A stretch of DNA of 64,000 bases from G963720475 sp963720475 (GCA_963720475.1 OY970394.1:2108001-2172000), one strand, 5' to 3'. Shown: positions 38,231-47,696, counted from the first letter of the stretch. The notes: generated by a model from the sequence alone, not told the origin. Made by a program: numbers and translations.

Positions 38231-38485
38231 TTAAATCGGCCGCAACATCGACGACTGGCAGGCCGGGCACGTGAGGTTCGCCGTGTCGGACATGCGGGCG
38301 ATCGTCGAATGTGCGCCGCAATTGGGGCAGTCCGAGCGCAGCTCCCAGCGCCGCAGGCAAAAGACGCAGCGGTAGCGGCCGGCGAGGTTCGTTCCGCGCA
38401 GCCAGGGCTCGCCGCAGCCCGGACACTCCGGACCGAGGTCGAGGTCCGTCGCACCGCCTTCGCTCACCTGGTCAGGTCCTTCCAT
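38231..38485 (-). CDS. Small zinc-ribbon protein
   Basis: 84 residues with four CxxC pairs (CPGC, CVFC, CPNC, CPAC) separated by short spacers, enough for two zinc ribbons. The layout, in which two outer pairs enclose CVFCLRRWELRSDCPNCG, resembles the YfgJ-like double-ribbon family. No other domain is present, so RNA, DNA or protein binding cannot be told apart. It lies 54 bases downstream of fmt and converges with the molybdenum enzyme gene, with three bases between the stops. Confidence 0.6.
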   Translation of the reverse strand: MEGPDQVSEGGATDLDLGPECPGCGEPWLRGTNLAGRYRCVFCLRRWELRSDCPNCGAHSTIARMSDTANLTCPACQSSMLRPI

Positions 38486-38539
38486 CTCCTATGCCTACCC
38501 CGTTTGCCAGGATCGTGACATCCGGGGGGGACGACCGCC

Positions 38540-39445
38540 TCAGGCGACCGCGCCGGCGTGGCCGCGTGCCCAGGCTGCGGCGTCCATCGCCCGTCCTCCG
38601 GCCGGCTTCACCTCGAGCAGCTCGAGTGCGCCGCCCCGCGCCCCGAGCAGAACGCTTCCCTCGACGACGGCTACCTGCCCGGGGGGCGGGGCCGCCGTGG
38701 CGGCGCCGCCGAACACCGCCGCACGCAGCACGCCCAGGCGCTCGGCGCAGGCAAGCTCGGCGTAGGCCCCGACGTGGGGGCTCAGGGCGCGCACGCGCCG
38801 CGCGAGCGCGTCCGGCGGCTCGTCGGGGCGCAGCAGACGGTCATGCGGTTCGATCTTGTCGGCGTAGGTCACGCCCTCGTCCGGCTGCTCGCGCAGGGCG
38901 GGGCGCTCGTCGAGCGCCTCGACGAGAAGCTCGCCGCCGAGGCGCGCGAGCCGCTCCGAGAGTGAGCCGTAGTCGTCGTCCGAGCGCAGCGGCTCCTCGG
39001 CCTGGAGACAGATCGGCCCGGCGTCGAGCTCTGCCGTCGGGCGCATGATCGTCACCCCGGTCACCTCGTCGCCGGCCTCGATCGCGCGCTCGACCGGCGC
39101 CGCGCCGCGCCAGCGCGGAAGCAGCGACGGATGGACGTTGAACATGTCGCAGCTCGACAGCAGCGGCTCCTTGATCAGACCGCCGAACGCACAGATACAG
39201 ACGACCTCCGGATCCGCCTCCGCGATCCGCGCGCATGCTTCGTCGGAATTGACGCTCGCAGGCTGGTCGAGCTCGAGGCCGAGCTGCCGTGCCGCCTCGG
39301 CAACCGGCGGGGGCGAGAGCTTGCGGCCGCGCCCCTTCGGCCGGTCCGGGCGGGTGACCACGAGCGCGGGCGAGTGCGGGCTGGCCGCGAGCCGCTCGAG
39401 GACGGTGACGGCGAACGGCGAGGTGCCGAGGTAGACGGTCCGCAC
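38540..39445 (-). CDS. fmt: Methionyl-tRNA formyltransferase
   Basis: Formylates initiator Met-tRNA. 301 residues: the formyltransferase domain has VYLGTSPFAVTVLERLAASP, VVTRPDRPKGRGRKL, ICAFGGLIKEPLL (in place of the more common AYG), FNVHPSLLPRWRGAAPVERAI and GVTIMRPTAELDAGPI; the OB-like C-terminal domain starts near residue 205. The order priA-def-fmt is conserved, and def lies 15 bases upstream. Confidence 0.96.
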   Translation of the reverse strand: MRTVYLGTSPFAVTVLERLAASPHSPALVVTRPDRPKGRGRKLSPPPVAEAARQLGLELDQPASVNSDEACARIAEADPEVVCICAFGGLIKEPLLSSCDMFNVHPSLLPRWRGAAPVERAIEAGDEVTGVTIMRPTAELDAGPICLQAEEPLRSDDDYGSLSERLARLGGELLVEALDERPALREQPDEGVTYADKIEPHDRLLRPDEPPDALARRVRALSPHVGAYAELACAERLGVLRAAVFGGAATAAPPPGQVAVVEGSVLLGARGGALELLEVKPAGGRAMDAAAWARGHAGAVA

Positions 39446-39460
39446 GCGGGCGGGGTGGGA

Positions 39461-40111
39461 CTAGGCCGCCTCGGGCGCGCTCTCGGCCTCGCGCAGCTCC
39501 CGCATCGCCCGCTTGCGCTCGTCGCGGCTGGTGCGGTCGAGCATCAGCACTCCGTCGAGGTGGTCGAGCTCGTGCTGGATCACGCGGGCCTCGAGCCCGC
39601 TCGCCTCGATCGTGCGCTCGTCGCCGTGCTCGTCGAGCGCGCGTACCCGCACGTGGATCGGGCGCTCTACATCAACGAGCACCCCGGGGATGGAGAGGCA
39701 GCCCTCCTCGAAGGTGTCCTGCTCCTCACCCGACCACTCGATCACCGGGTTCACGACCGCGTGCAGCGGCGCGTCGCGGCCGAGGCGATAGACGAACACG
39801 CGTTGCGAGATCCCGAGCTGTGGCGCTGCGAGGCCGACGCCGATCGCGTCCACCATCAGCCCGCCCATGCGGGCGACCTGCTTGTGCAGCGCGTCGTCGA
39901 AGCGGTCCACCTCGGTCGCGCGGCTCTTGAGGACGGGATCGCCAAGCCGGCGGACGAACGACAGCGCCGCGGCGCGGCGGGCCTCGACCTCGGGATCGAT
40001 CTGCGGTTGGTCCGGCCCCCCGGCGGATTCATCGTCGCCGGCCTCACCGGCGACGCGCTCCAACCCCGCCGTCGCGCGCGCGTGTTCCTTGTTCTCTGGA
40101 TCCTCCGGCAC
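39461..40111 (-). CDS. def: Peptide deformylase with N-terminal extension
   Basis: Removes the formyl group from nascent proteins. The three motifs are GVGLAAPQLGI, EEGCLSIPG (metal Cys) and QHELDHLDG (HExxH-type). From the GTG at 40111 the product has 216 residues, about 45 more than usual: an acidic, disordered-looking leader (EDPENKEHARATAG and following) precedes the core, which begins near RRLGDPVLKSRA. A TAAACT lies 7 bases before this GTG, which supports the long start; an internal start cannot be excluded. Confidence 0.93.
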   Translation of the reverse strand: MPEDPENKEHARATAGLERVAGEAGDDESAGGPDQPQIDPEVEARRAAALSFVRRLGDPVLKSRATEVDRFDDALHKQVARMGGLMVDAIGVGLAAPQLGISQRVFVYRLGRDAPLHAVVNPVIEWSGEEQDTFEEGCLSIPGVLVDVERPIHVRVRALDEHGDERTIEASGLEARVIQHELDHLDGVLMLDRTSRDERKRAMRELREAESAPEAA

Positions 40112-40118
40112 GTCCCCG

Positions 40119-40124
40119 AGTTTA
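40119..40124 (-). promoter_or_regulatory. Putative -10 element of def-fmt
   Basis: TAAACT on the minus strand, 7 bases before the GTG of def, in the 20-base gap behind priA. It would give def and fmt their own leaderless transcript. Confidence 0.45.
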
Positions 40125-40131
40125 GCCTGCG

Positions 40132-42327
40132 TTACTGCGGATCCACATCGACCGCGAATGCCACGCCCTTCGCCTGCGGACCTGCCGCAACGTCCTCGAC
40201 GGCCTGCCGGACGGCGGCGACCGCTGCCTCCCGATCGGTGCCCTTCACCACGAGCTGCGCGCGTTCGCGGCCCTTGAGGCGGAACAGCGCCGCGGGGCCG
40301 AGCACCGCCGTGTCGCGACCGAGCCGCGACGCCATCCGCTCACGGAGCGCCTCCGCCGCTTCGAGCTCGGGCCCTGCGGTGTCGGCGGCGCAGACGACGC
40401 GGATCAGATGAGCGAACGGCGGATAACGCAGCGCCCGGCGGCGCTCGAGCTCGTCAGCGACGAAGCCGTCGGCGTCGTGCCCGGCGGCGTAGCGGAGCGC
40501 TCTCGCCTCGGGCTCGAGGGCCTGGACGATCACCTTGCCGCCGCTCGAGCCGCGCCCGCTGCGGCCCGCGAGCTGGGCCACGAGCGCGAAGGTCCGCTCC
40601 TCCGCGCGGAAGTCCGGAAAGCGGAGCGTGGCGTCCGCATCGATCACCGCCGCGAGCGTGACGTCGGCGAAGTCGTGCCCCTTGGCGACCATCTGCGTGC
40701 CGAGCAGCACCCCGGCGCCGGCTTGGTCGAAGCGCTCCAGCACGGCAGCCACACCGCCCGGGGCCGCAGCCGAGTCGGTGTCGAGCCGGATCACCTCGAG
40801 CGGCGCGACGACGGCGCGCAGTTCTTCCTCGAGGCGCTCCGTACCGGCGCCGTGGCGGGCAACCGAGACCGAGCCACATTCACCGCAGCTCTCGGGCACC
40901 GCCTCGCGATGGCCGCAGTGATGGCAGGAGAGGACGTCGGCCGAGCGGTGGAGCACGAGCGAGACGTCGCACTCGGGGCAGCCCCAGACGTTGCCACAGC
41001 CGCGGCAGGAGAGAAACGCCGACCAACCGCGGCGGTTGAGCAGGACGACCGCCTTCTCCCCGCGCGCTGCAACGCCCTCGAGCGCCGTGCGCGTGGCCGG
41101 GTGGAGCGGGCCGTTCTGATCGGCCGTCCCGACGACCTCGACGGCCGGCAGCCGCCGCCCGTCCACCCGCGTAGGCAACCGGAGACGCTCGAGCGCCTCG
41201 ACGCTCTCCGGCCGCGGCGTCGCCGAGCCGGCGACCAGCACCGCATTTGCATCGGCCGCGCGACGCTCCGCGACGGCGCGGGCGTCGTAGCGCGGGTCGG
41301 ACTCCTGCTTGTAGGAGGCGTCGTGCTCCTCATCGACGACGATCAGCCCGAGGTCCGGTAACGGCGCGAAGACCGCCGAGCGGGGCCCGACGCAGACGCG
41401 CGCCTCGCCGGAGCGCATCCGCAGCCACTCGTCATAGCGCTCGCCGGCGGCGAGGCGCGAGTGCAGCACCGCGACGACGTCGCCAAAGCGCTCCTCGAAC
41501 CGCCCCGCGATCTGCGGCGTGAGCGCGATCTCGGGCACCAGCACGATCGCCGAGCGCCCGCGCTCGAGCGCGGCGGCCACCGCCCGCAGGTAGACCTCGG
41601 TCTTGCCGCTGCCGGTGACGCCGTGGAGCAGCTGGTCCGGCAGGCGATCGCCTGCCGGCGCGTCGAAGCGCGGGACGATCCGGTCGAGCGCCGCCTGCTG
41701 GTGCACGGTGAGCGGCGGGCCGTCGGCACCGGCGGCGATCCCCACGCGCGCGATCCGCGGGCGGCGCTCGATGCGCGCACGCTCGAGCTGGACGAGCCCG
41801 CGCCGCTCGAGCCCGCGCAGCGCCGCGTGCCCGACGCCGGTCTCATTGCTCACGGTCGCGGCGGGGCTCGCGCCCGCCGCGAGCAGCGCAAGCGCGTCCC
41901 GCTGGCGGGGGCCGAGGCCCTCTCCCCCCGCACCGGCAGCGACGGCATCCCCCGCCCCGGTGAGCGACGCGATCAGCGCCTCCCGTGGCCGCGTCCGCCG
42001 GCCGCGTCCGAGGCCGGTTCCCGGCGGCAACACGAGTGCGAGGCCGCGCGCCGGCGTGGAGCAGTACGCGCGCGCGACCCACAAGCCGAGGCGCACGAGC
42101 TCTTCGGGCACCCCGTCGTCCAGCGCCTCGGCAGGCTCAACGAGACGTTCTGGAGGGACCTCGGAGGTCGCGGCCAGATCGGTGACAACCCCCAGCACGC
42201 GGCGGCGGCCAAAGGGGACGACGAGCATGCTGCCGACGTCGACCTCGTCCATCTCGGCCGGCACGCGGTAGTCGAACGGCCCCCGCAGCGAGCGGGCGGT
42301 GGTCAGCGGCTCGACCTTGGCGATCAC
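40132..42327 (-). CDS. priA: Primosomal replication-restart helicase PriA
   Basis: Reloads the replisome at repaired forks. 731 residues: an N-terminal DNA-binding domain (RSLRGPFDYRVPAEM, VVPFGRRRVLGVV), Walker A LLHGVTGSGKTEVYLRA, DEEH in IVVDEEHDASYKQ, and the zinc-binding insert with eight Cys (CRGCGNVWGCPECDVSL, LSCHHCGHREAVPESCGECG). The C-terminal helicase motifs follow (GAGVLLGTQMVAKGHDF, AGRSGRGSSGGKVIVQ). The order of helicase motifs is normal, so it is likely active, unlike the helicase-dead mycobacterial PriA. The start is GTG. Confidence 0.95.
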   Translation of the reverse strand: MIAKVEPLTTARSLRGPFDYRVPAEMDEVDVGSMLVVPFGRRRVLGVVTDLAATSEVPPERLVEPAEALDDGVPEELVRLGLWVARAYCSTPARGLALVLPPGTGLGRGRRTRPREALIASLTGAGDAVAAGAGGEGLGPRQRDALALLAAGASPAATVSNETGVGHAALRGLERRGLVQLERARIERRPRIARVGIAAGADGPPLTVHQQAALDRIVPRFDAPAGDRLPDQLLHGVTGSGKTEVYLRAVAAALERGRSAIVLVPEIALTPQIAGRFEERFGDVVAVLHSRLAAGERYDEWLRMRSGEARVCVGPRSAVFAPLPDLGLIVVDEEHDASYKQESDPRYDARAVAERRAADANAVLVAGSATPRPESVEALERLRLPTRVDGRRLPAVEVVGTADQNGPLHPATRTALEGVAARGEKAVVLLNRRGWSAFLSCRGCGNVWGCPECDVSLVLHRSADVLSCHHCGHREAVPESCGECGSVSVARHGAGTERLEEELRAVVAPLEVIRLDTDSAAAPGGVAAVLERFDQAGAGVLLGTQMVAKGHDFADVTLAAVIDADATLRFPDFRAEERTFALVAQLAGRSGRGSSGGKVIVQALEPEARALRYAAGHDADGFVADELERRRALRYPPFAHLIRVVCAADTAGPELEAAEALRERMASRLGRDTAVLGPAALFRLKGRERAQLVVKGTDREAAVAAVRQAVEDVAAGPQAKGVAFAVDVDPQ

Positions 42328-42333
42328 CGCCTG

Positions 42334-42339
42334 AGGGTA
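42334..42339 (-). promoter_or_regulatory. Putative -10 element of priA
   Basis: TACCCT on the minus strand, 6 bases before the priA GTG, back to back with the promoter of the PH-domain gene. Confidence 0.45.
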
Positions 42340-42365
42340 GGCGCCGTCACGGACAGCGGCCCCTG

Positions 42366-42371
42366 TAGGCT
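42366..42371 (+). promoter_or_regulatory. Putative -10 element of the PH-domain gene
   Basis: TAGGCT, 6 bases before the ATG at 42378, with no ribosome binding site between. A leaderless mRNA is inferred. Confidence 0.5.
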
Positions 42372-42377
42372 CCCGCG

Positions 42378-42944
42378 ATGGACCTCCGCCCGGGCGAGCA
42401 CGAGATCTACGAAGGCCACCCGTCGTGGCGCTCGACGCTGCTGTTCTATTTCCTCGGGCTGATCGTCGCCGTGATCCTCGGGGCGATCGCCTACGCGGCC
42501 GAGAGCACGGGCGCTGGTGTGCTCGTGGCCGGCGCGGTCTTCGCCATTCTGCTCGTGGTCGGCTACGTGAGGCGGGTCTTCACCCGCTACACGATCACCA
42601 ACCAGCGTCTCGTCATCCGCAAGGGGATCGTCGCGCGCCACATCGACCAGACGCGGATCGAGCGCCTCCAGGACATCCAGACCACCCAGTCGGTGTTCGA
42701 GCGAATCCTCGGCATCGGCAGCGTCGACTTCGACACCGCCGGCGGCGAGCGCCACGACGACGCCTTCCGCTTCGCCGGCGTCGCCGACCCCACCGGGATC
42801 GTCCATAAGGTCGACGAGGCGATGCATCAGCTGCAGCAGCCGCAGGCGCAACCTCAGCAGCCGCAGGGGCGCTACGCGCAACCGGCGCAGGCCGCGCCGC
42901 CTCCGCCTCCTCCCCCGCCGCCGCCTCCGGGCGACGGCCTCTAG
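42378..42944 (+). CDS. Bacterial PH-domain (bPH2/DUF304) membrane protein
   Basis: 188 residues. Two membrane helices (about 24-43 and 48-65, LFYFLGLIVAVILGAIAYAA) are followed by a bPH2 domain (about 68-140: TRYTITNQRLVIRKGIVARH, QTRIERLQDIQTTQSVFERI, GSVDFDTAGGE). The tail is Gln/Pro-rich and ends in a run of eleven prolines before GDGL. The function of bPH2 proteins is not well known; a membrane scaffold or stress-related role is inference. It converges with metK, with stops for both strands packed around the palindrome TTAGCTAA at 42954-42961. Confidence 0.8.
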   Translation: MDLRPGEHEIYEGHPSWRSTLLFYFLGLIVAVILGAIAYAAESTGAGVLVAGAVFAILLVVGYVRRVFTRYTITNQRLVIRKGIVARHIDQTRIERLQDIQTTQSVFERILGIGSVDFDTAGGERHDDAFRFAGVADPTGIVHKVDEAMHQLQQPQAQPQQPQGRYAQPAQAAPPPPPPPPPPPGDGL

Positions 42945-42957
42945 CGCGGGTCCTTAG

Positions 42958-44187
42958 CTAAGCCGGGGAGCCGACGCCGGCTGCTTCGCGCAGGGCATCG
43001 GCGCGGTCCGCCTGCTCCCACGAGAACTCGCCGCGGCCGAAGTGGCCGTAGGCCGCCGTCGGCTTGTAGATCGGCTGGTGGAGGTTGAGGTAGCCGCGGA
43101 AGGCGCCGGGACGGAGGTCGAACTCGGCGTTGACGAGCTCGGCGATCCGCGCGGTCGGGATCTTCTCCGTGCCGAAGGTCTCGACCATCACCGACACCGG
43201 GTGCGCGACGCCGATCGCGTAGGCGACCTGCACCTCACAGCGGTCGGCGAGCCCGGCGGTGACGACGTTCTTCGCCACGTGGCGCGCGGCGTAGGCGGCC
43301 GAGCGGTCCACCTTCGACGGGTCCTTGCCGGAGAAGGCACCGCCGCCGTGGCGGGCCATGCCGCCATAGGTGTCGACGATGATCTTGCGGCCGGTGAGGC
43401 CGCAGTCGCCGACCGGCCCGCCGATGACGAAGCGGCCGGTCGGGTTGACGAGCACCGACTCGGCGATCTTGTCCTTGTCGAACATCCCCTCGGGCAGCGT
43501 TGGGAAGATGACGTGCTCGAGCAGATCAGGCTTGATGTGCTCGTCGCGATCCACGTCGTCGGCGTGCTGCGTCGAGATCAGGATGCGCTCGATCTCGACC
43601 GGGCGCTCGTCCTCGTAGCGGACGGTGACCTGTGTCTTGCCGTCGGGGCGCAGGTAGGGAAGCGTGCCGTCCTTGCGGACCGCGGTCAGCTTCTCGGCGA
43701 GGCGGTGGGCCGTCTGGATCGGCAGCGGCATGAGCGAGTCCGTCTCGTTCGTCGCGTAGCCGAACATCATTCCCTGGTCGCCTGCTCCGGCGACGTCCTC
43801 GCCCTCGCCGGAGCCCTGCTCGCGGTGCTCCTGCGCGTCGTCCACGCCCTGGGCGATGTCGGGCGACTGCTGGTCCATCCGCTCGATCACCTCGACCTTG
43901 TCGGCGTCGAACTGATCGTCGAAGCCGACGTAGCCGATCTCGCGGATCGCCTCGCGGGCGATCCCCTCGAAGTCGATGTCGGCGTCGGTGCGGATCTCGC
44001 CCGCGATCACGACGAGGTTGGTGTTGACGAGCGTCTCGCAGGCGGAACGGCCCGCCTCGCCGTCGGACTCCATGACCGCGTCGACGACGCCGTCGGAGAT
44101 CCGGTCGGCGACCTTGTCGGGATGGCCCTCGGTCACCGATTCGGATGTGAACAGGAACTCGTTGTCGGAAAGCTTTTCGTAGCTCAT
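42958..44187 (-). CDS. metK: S-adenosylmethionine synthetase
   Basis: Makes S-adenosylmethionine from methionine and ATP. 409 residues: FTSESVTEGHPDKVADRISD (methionine-binding and flexible-loop side), GAGDQGMMFGYATNET (ATP site), PTGRFVIGGPVGDCGLTGRK and GGGAFSGKDPSKVDRSAAYA (phosphate loop and metal site). The ATG at 44187 overlaps the stop of the DUF3352 gene (ATGA), so it is translated from the long aro-der transcript; no SAM riboswitch is present. Confidence 0.97.
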   Translation of the reverse strand: MSYEKLSDNEFLFTSESVTEGHPDKVADRISDGVVDAVMESDGEAGRSACETLVNTNLVVIAGEIRTDADIDFEGIAREAIREIGYVGFDDQFDADKVEVIERMDQQSPDIAQGVDDAQEHREQGSGEGEDVAGAGDQGMMFGYATNETDSLMPLPIQTAHRLAEKLTAVRKDGTLPYLRPDGKTQVTVRYEDERPVEIERILISTQHADDVDRDEHIKPDLLEHVIFPTLPEGMFDKDKIAESVLVNPTGRFVIGGPVGDCGLTGRKIIVDTYGGMARHGGGAFSGKDPSKVDRSAAYAARHVAKNVVTAGLADRCEVQVAYAIGVAHPVSVMVETFGTEKIPTARIAELVNAEFDLRPGAFRGYLNLHQPIYKPTAAYGHFGRGEFSWEQADRADALREAAGVGSPA

Positions 44188-45737
44188 GGGATGTTGAAAC
44201 GGATCTCCGCGTTCGTCTGTCGCCCGTCGCGCGTGAACGAGGCCCCGACGACAGCCAGTCTCTGGAGGTCGTCGCGGATCGCCAGCAGGCCTGCGTCGTC
44301 CGAAAGGCCCACCTGGTCGCCCAGCGCTAGGAGCCGGTCAAGGTCGAGGAAGACTACCGAGGACGGCTTTCCCGGGATGTCCCCCAGTACCCGCCGGTAT
44401 CCCTCGGTGCTCGTCAAGCCGCCATCGGCGGCTGCCGCCCGGATGCCGTCCGGCTGGGTCGAGACCGCGAAGCGACTGCCGATCTGGGCATAACTGAGCT
44501 CGAGACCCGGCGAAAGCTCGCTCGTGATCGCCGTGATCGCGCCGAGCTCGCGCGCACCGAACGAGGGCACGCGCCCCAGGCCCTCCGAGCCGACGAGCTT
44601 GATCAGGGCGGGCTGGAGCCGGTCCATCCGCTGCAGTCCGGTGCGCCCCTCGACGTCGTCGAGGATGAGCGTCAGCACGGGAGCGTCCGCACCAGTGACG
44701 AGCAGCTCTCCCGGGCCATCGGCGAGTGGCGCGAGGTCGCGGTTGAACGACAGGCGGGACTCCGTCCGAGCGGCCCGCGCGAAGCGCTCGAGCGTGCGGG
44801 CAGGCCCGGAGTCGCGCCGGCTGCGAAGCCGCTGAGCCGCGCAGCCCGCGTCGGCGAACTCGACGAGCGCCGCGGTCGAGGCGGGCGCGTCCTTGATCAG
44901 CTGGGGCTCGGCTCCGCTGCCCTCGGCGCACCGGCCGGTGCCCGCTTCAGCGCCGTCCGCGCGCGCGGCGAGCCTCCCGGTGCTCCCCTCCGTGCCGATC
45001 GCGAGGGCGATCGCGTCGAGCCGGCCACCGCCGAGGAATCGGAGCGCGTCGGCCGCCGTTGCGCCGGACCCGGACAGCAGCGCACCAGTACGGGCGAACG
45101 CGTTCGCGAAGCGCTCGGCCGGGAGCTGTGAGGTCAGACCGGCGTACGTGGGGTCCTCGTCGAGTGAGGGCAGCCGTCCCCGCCTCGCCTCGAGCGCTCG
45201 CAGCACGACCTCGCGCCTTCCCGCGAGAACGAAGCCGTCGTTCAAGACGAAGCCCTTGCCCGAGATCGCGCGGGCGGCAGCGCGCTCGTCGCGGACCGCG
45301 AGCACGAGGAGGCGGTCGCTTCGGCGGGCGACCAGCGCCCGTTTCACCCCGACCGACGCCCCGGCGAGCGAGCCCCGTGCGATCGCCGGCAGCCGCTGCG
45401 CGCGGCCGCCCGGGACCTCGGCGTAGGCGGCCTCGGCGCCGAGCCAGTCGCGCGCCGCGGCCGCGAGGTCGAGTCTTCCGCCCGCGGAGGCCTCGGCGAG
45501 CAGCTGCCCGCGCAGCAGCGAGAAGCTGGGCAGCTTCGAGACGGCCTTGCGCGCACGGTCGTACTGGTCGTCGTCGGCGTCGGTCGTCAGATGGACGTAG
45601 GCGGTGGCGTTGGCGGGGACGAAGCGGATCGCGTGATCCGGCGGCGGGCGCGCGTCCGACAAGCCCGCCACGTAGATGACGGCGCCCGCCAGCGCGGCGA
45701 TCGCGAGCAGCGCACACGCGAGCCGCACGGGCGTCAA
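44184..45737 (-). CDS. DUF3352-type exported or membrane-anchored protein
   Basis: 517 residues from a TTG that overlaps the der stop (TTGA). One N-terminal helix (about 3-23, VRLACALLAIAALAGAVIYV) acts as signal or anchor, and the rest is outside the cell. The family pattern is visible: RFVPANATAYVHLTTD near the start, repeated domains with DGFVLAGRREVVLRALEA and RFAVSTQPDGIRAAA, and SSVVFLDLDRLLALGD close to the end. Two Cys near the middle (RCAEG, GCAAQ) could pair. Its function is unknown; the 4-base overlaps with der and metK make co-production certain if both are expressed. Confidence 0.72.
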   Translation of the reverse strand: MTPVRLACALLAIAALAGAVIYVAGLSDARPPPDHAIRFVPANATAYVHLTTDADDDQYDRARKAVSKLPSFSLLRGQLLAEASAGGRLDLAAAARDWLGAEAAYAEVPGGRAQRLPAIARGSLAGASVGVKRALVARRSDRLLVLAVRDERAAARAISGKGFVLNDGFVLAGRREVVLRALEARRGRLPSLDEDPTYAGLTSQLPAERFANAFARTGALLSGSGATAADALRFLGGGRLDAIALAIGTEGSTGRLAARADGAEAGTGRCAEGSGAEPQLIKDAPASTAALVEFADAGCAAQRLRSRRDSGPARTLERFARAARTESRLSFNRDLAPLADGPGELLVTGADAPVLTLILDDVEGRTGLQRMDRLQPALIKLVGSEGLGRVPSFGARELGAITAITSELSPGLELSYAQIGSRFAVSTQPDGIRAAAADGGLTSTEGYRRVLGDIPGKPSSVVFLDLDRLLALGDQVGLSDDAGLLAIRDDLQRLAVVGASFTRDGRQTNAEIRFNIP

Positions 45738-47053
45738 GGCTCCCTCCCGCGCGGGGGACGGCCCTTGATGTCGATCACGACCGGGACCCCCTCGAGCCCG
45801 AAGCGCGCCCGCAGCCGGTTCTCGAGGAAGAAGGCCCAGTCGCGCGTCACGAGCGAGCGGCTCGAGACCTGCAGCGCGAAGCGCGGCGGCGAGGTGTCGA
45901 ACTGCGCGAGGTAATACACGCGCAGGCGCTTGCCTCGCCTGGCCGGCGGGGGCTTCTCCACCTGCGCGTCGGCCAGGAAGCGGTTCAGCGCCGGAGTGGG
46001 GATGCGCTCCGCCGCACGGTCGGCAAGGACGAGCGCATCGTCGAGCAGGCGGCTGACGTTGCGTCCGCTCTTCGCAGACGCGGTGATGACAGGCGGGCGC
46101 AGGCGCAACTTCTGCGCCGCCCGGGCGCGCGCGTCGTCGATCTCGGTCGCCGAGATATCCCACTTGTTCAGCACGACGACCGTCGCGCAGCCGGCGCGCA
46201 TCGCCAGCTCGCCGACGCGCAGGTCTGCGGTCGTCAACCCCTCGGAGGCGTCGGCGATGACGAGCGCAACGTCGGCACGCTCGACGGCCTGCTCGGAGCG
46301 GAGCTGCGCGTAGTACTCGACCGAGCCCCCGAGTTTGCCGGGCTTCCGCAATCCGGCGGTGTCGACCAGCACGATCTCGCGGCCTTCGAGCTCGATGCGG
46401 GTGTCAATCGCGTCGCGCGTGGTGCCGGCCTCGTCCGAGACGATCACGCGGTCCTCGCCGAGGAGGGCGTTGACGAGCGACGACTTGCCGACGTTCGGGC
46501 GGCCCACGACCGCCACGCGCACGGGCGTCTCGACTGCGTCGGCGGGGTCCGGCGCGTGATCGAGAGCGTCGGTGACGCGGTCGAGCAGGTCGCCTGTACC
46601 GAGGCCCTGGGCCGCCGAGACCGCGATCGGCTCGCCGAGACCGAGCTGATGGAACTCGGCCGCATCGCCGAGCCGAGAGGCGTCGTCGATCTTGTTCGCG
46701 GCGACGATGACCGGCTTGTCGGCGCGCCGCAGCCGGTCGGCGAGCTCGTCGTCGCCCGGGCGAGCGCCGGCGCTCGCATCCACCACGAGGACGACCGCGT
46801 CGGCCTCGTCGAGGGCCGCCTGCGCCTGCGCCTGGACCGCGCGCGCGAGGTCGCCCCCCTCGGAGCGGTCGACGCCGCCCGTGTCGACGAGCAGGAACGC
46901 GCGGCCGTTCCACTCGGTCTCGATCTCCTTGCGGTCGCGCGTCACGCCGGCGTCGGCGTGTACGACCGCGTCGCGCGTCCGGGTCAGGCGGTTGACGAGC
47001 GTGGACTTGCCGACGTTCGGGTAGCCGACGACGGCGACCTTGGGGAGCGCCAT
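45734..47053 (-). CDS. der: Ribosome assembly GTPase Der (EngA)
   Basis: Double GTPase needed for 50S assembly. 439 residues: the first G domain has VVGYPNVGKSTLVNRL (8-23), LVDTGGVD and ANKID; the second has VVGRPNVGKSSLVNALLGED (about 183-202), DTAGLR and NKWD; a KH-like domain follows (about 350-439, RRGKRLRVYYLAQFDTSPPR). cmk lies 7 bases upstream, as in most actinobacteria. Confidence 0.96.
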   Translation of the reverse strand: MALPKVAVVGYPNVGKSTLVNRLTRTRDAVVHADAGVTRDRKEIETEWNGRAFLLVDTGGVDRSEGGDLARAVQAQAQAALDEADAVVLVVDASAGARPGDDELADRLRRADKPVIVAANKIDDASRLGDAAEFHQLGLGEPIAVSAAQGLGTGDLLDRVTDALDHAPDPADAVETPVRVAVVGRPNVGKSSLVNALLGEDRVIVSDEAGTTRDAIDTRIELEGREIVLVDTAGLRKPGKLGGSVEYYAQLRSEQAVERADVALVIADASEGLTTADLRVGELAMRAGCATVVVLNKWDISATEIDDARARAAQKLRLRPPVITASAKSGRNVSRLLDDALVLADRAAERIPTPALNRFLADAQVEKPPPARRGKRLRVYYLAQFDTSPPRFALQVSSRSLVTRDWAFFLENRLRARFGLEGVPVVIDIKGRPPRGREP

Positions 47054-47060
47054 GCGCGAC

Positions 47061-47675
47061 TCACCCCCGCGCGGTCGCGACGAGCTCGACGATCGCCGCG
47101 ACCGCCTCCTCGATGCTCAGTCCTGTCGTGTCGAGCTCGACGGCGCCCTCCGCCATCCGCAGCGGCGAGGTCTCGCGCGTGCGGTCCTGCTCGTCGCGGA
47201 GCGTCTGGTCGGCGAGGACGGTCGCCTCGTCGGAACCGAGCTCCTCGGCGCGGCGACGCGCGCGCTCGTGCGGGCTCGCGGTCAGGAAGACCTTGACCGC
47301 GGCGTCGGGCGCGACGACGGTCGCGATGTCCCGCCCCTCCGCGACCCAGTCGCCGTCGCCGAGCAGCGCGCGCTGCTTCTCGACGAGTGCGGCGCGCACC
47401 CCCGGGTCGGTCGCGACGCGCGACGCGGCCTCGGCCACCTCCGGCGTCCGGATCGCGCCCGTCACATCGCGGCCGTCGGCCAGCACGCGCTCGCCGAGCG
47501 AGATATCGAGCGCCGCCGCTCGCGTCGCGGGCTCTCCCCCGTGCTCGGCGACGGCCAGCGCAACGGCGCGGTACATCGCCCCGGAATCGAGGTAGGTGAA
47601 GCCGAGCGCGGCGGCCGCCGCGCGCGCAACCGTGCTCTTGCCCGCACCAGCGGGCCCATCGATGGCAACCACCAT
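47061..47675 (-). CDS. cmk: Cytidylate kinase
   Basis: Phosphorylates CMP and dCMP. 204 residues, slightly shorter than the E. coli enzyme: P-loop VVAIDGPAGAGKSTVARAAA, YLDSGAMYRAVAL, GRDIATVVAPDAAVKVFLTA, the Arg-rich lid ERARRRAEEL and LDTTGLSIEEAVAAI. It lies between aroA (21 bases upstream) and der. Confidence 0.95.
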   Translation of the reverse strand: MVVAIDGPAGAGKSTVARAAAAALGFTYLDSGAMYRAVALAVAEHGGEPATRAAALDISLGERVLADGRDVTGAIRTPEVAEAASRVATDPGVRAALVEKQRALLGDGDWVAEGRDIATVVAPDAAVKVFLTASPHERARRRAEELGSDEATVLADQTLRDEQDRTRETSPLRMAEGAVELDTTGLSIEEAVAAIVELVATARG

Positions 47676-47696
47676 GGCGGGCGTGAAGCTAGCGGC

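Noticed and set aside
42945..42957. SAM riboswitch or promoter for metK
   Set aside because: metK is read from the other side; its start overlaps the DUF3352 stop, which leaves no leader.
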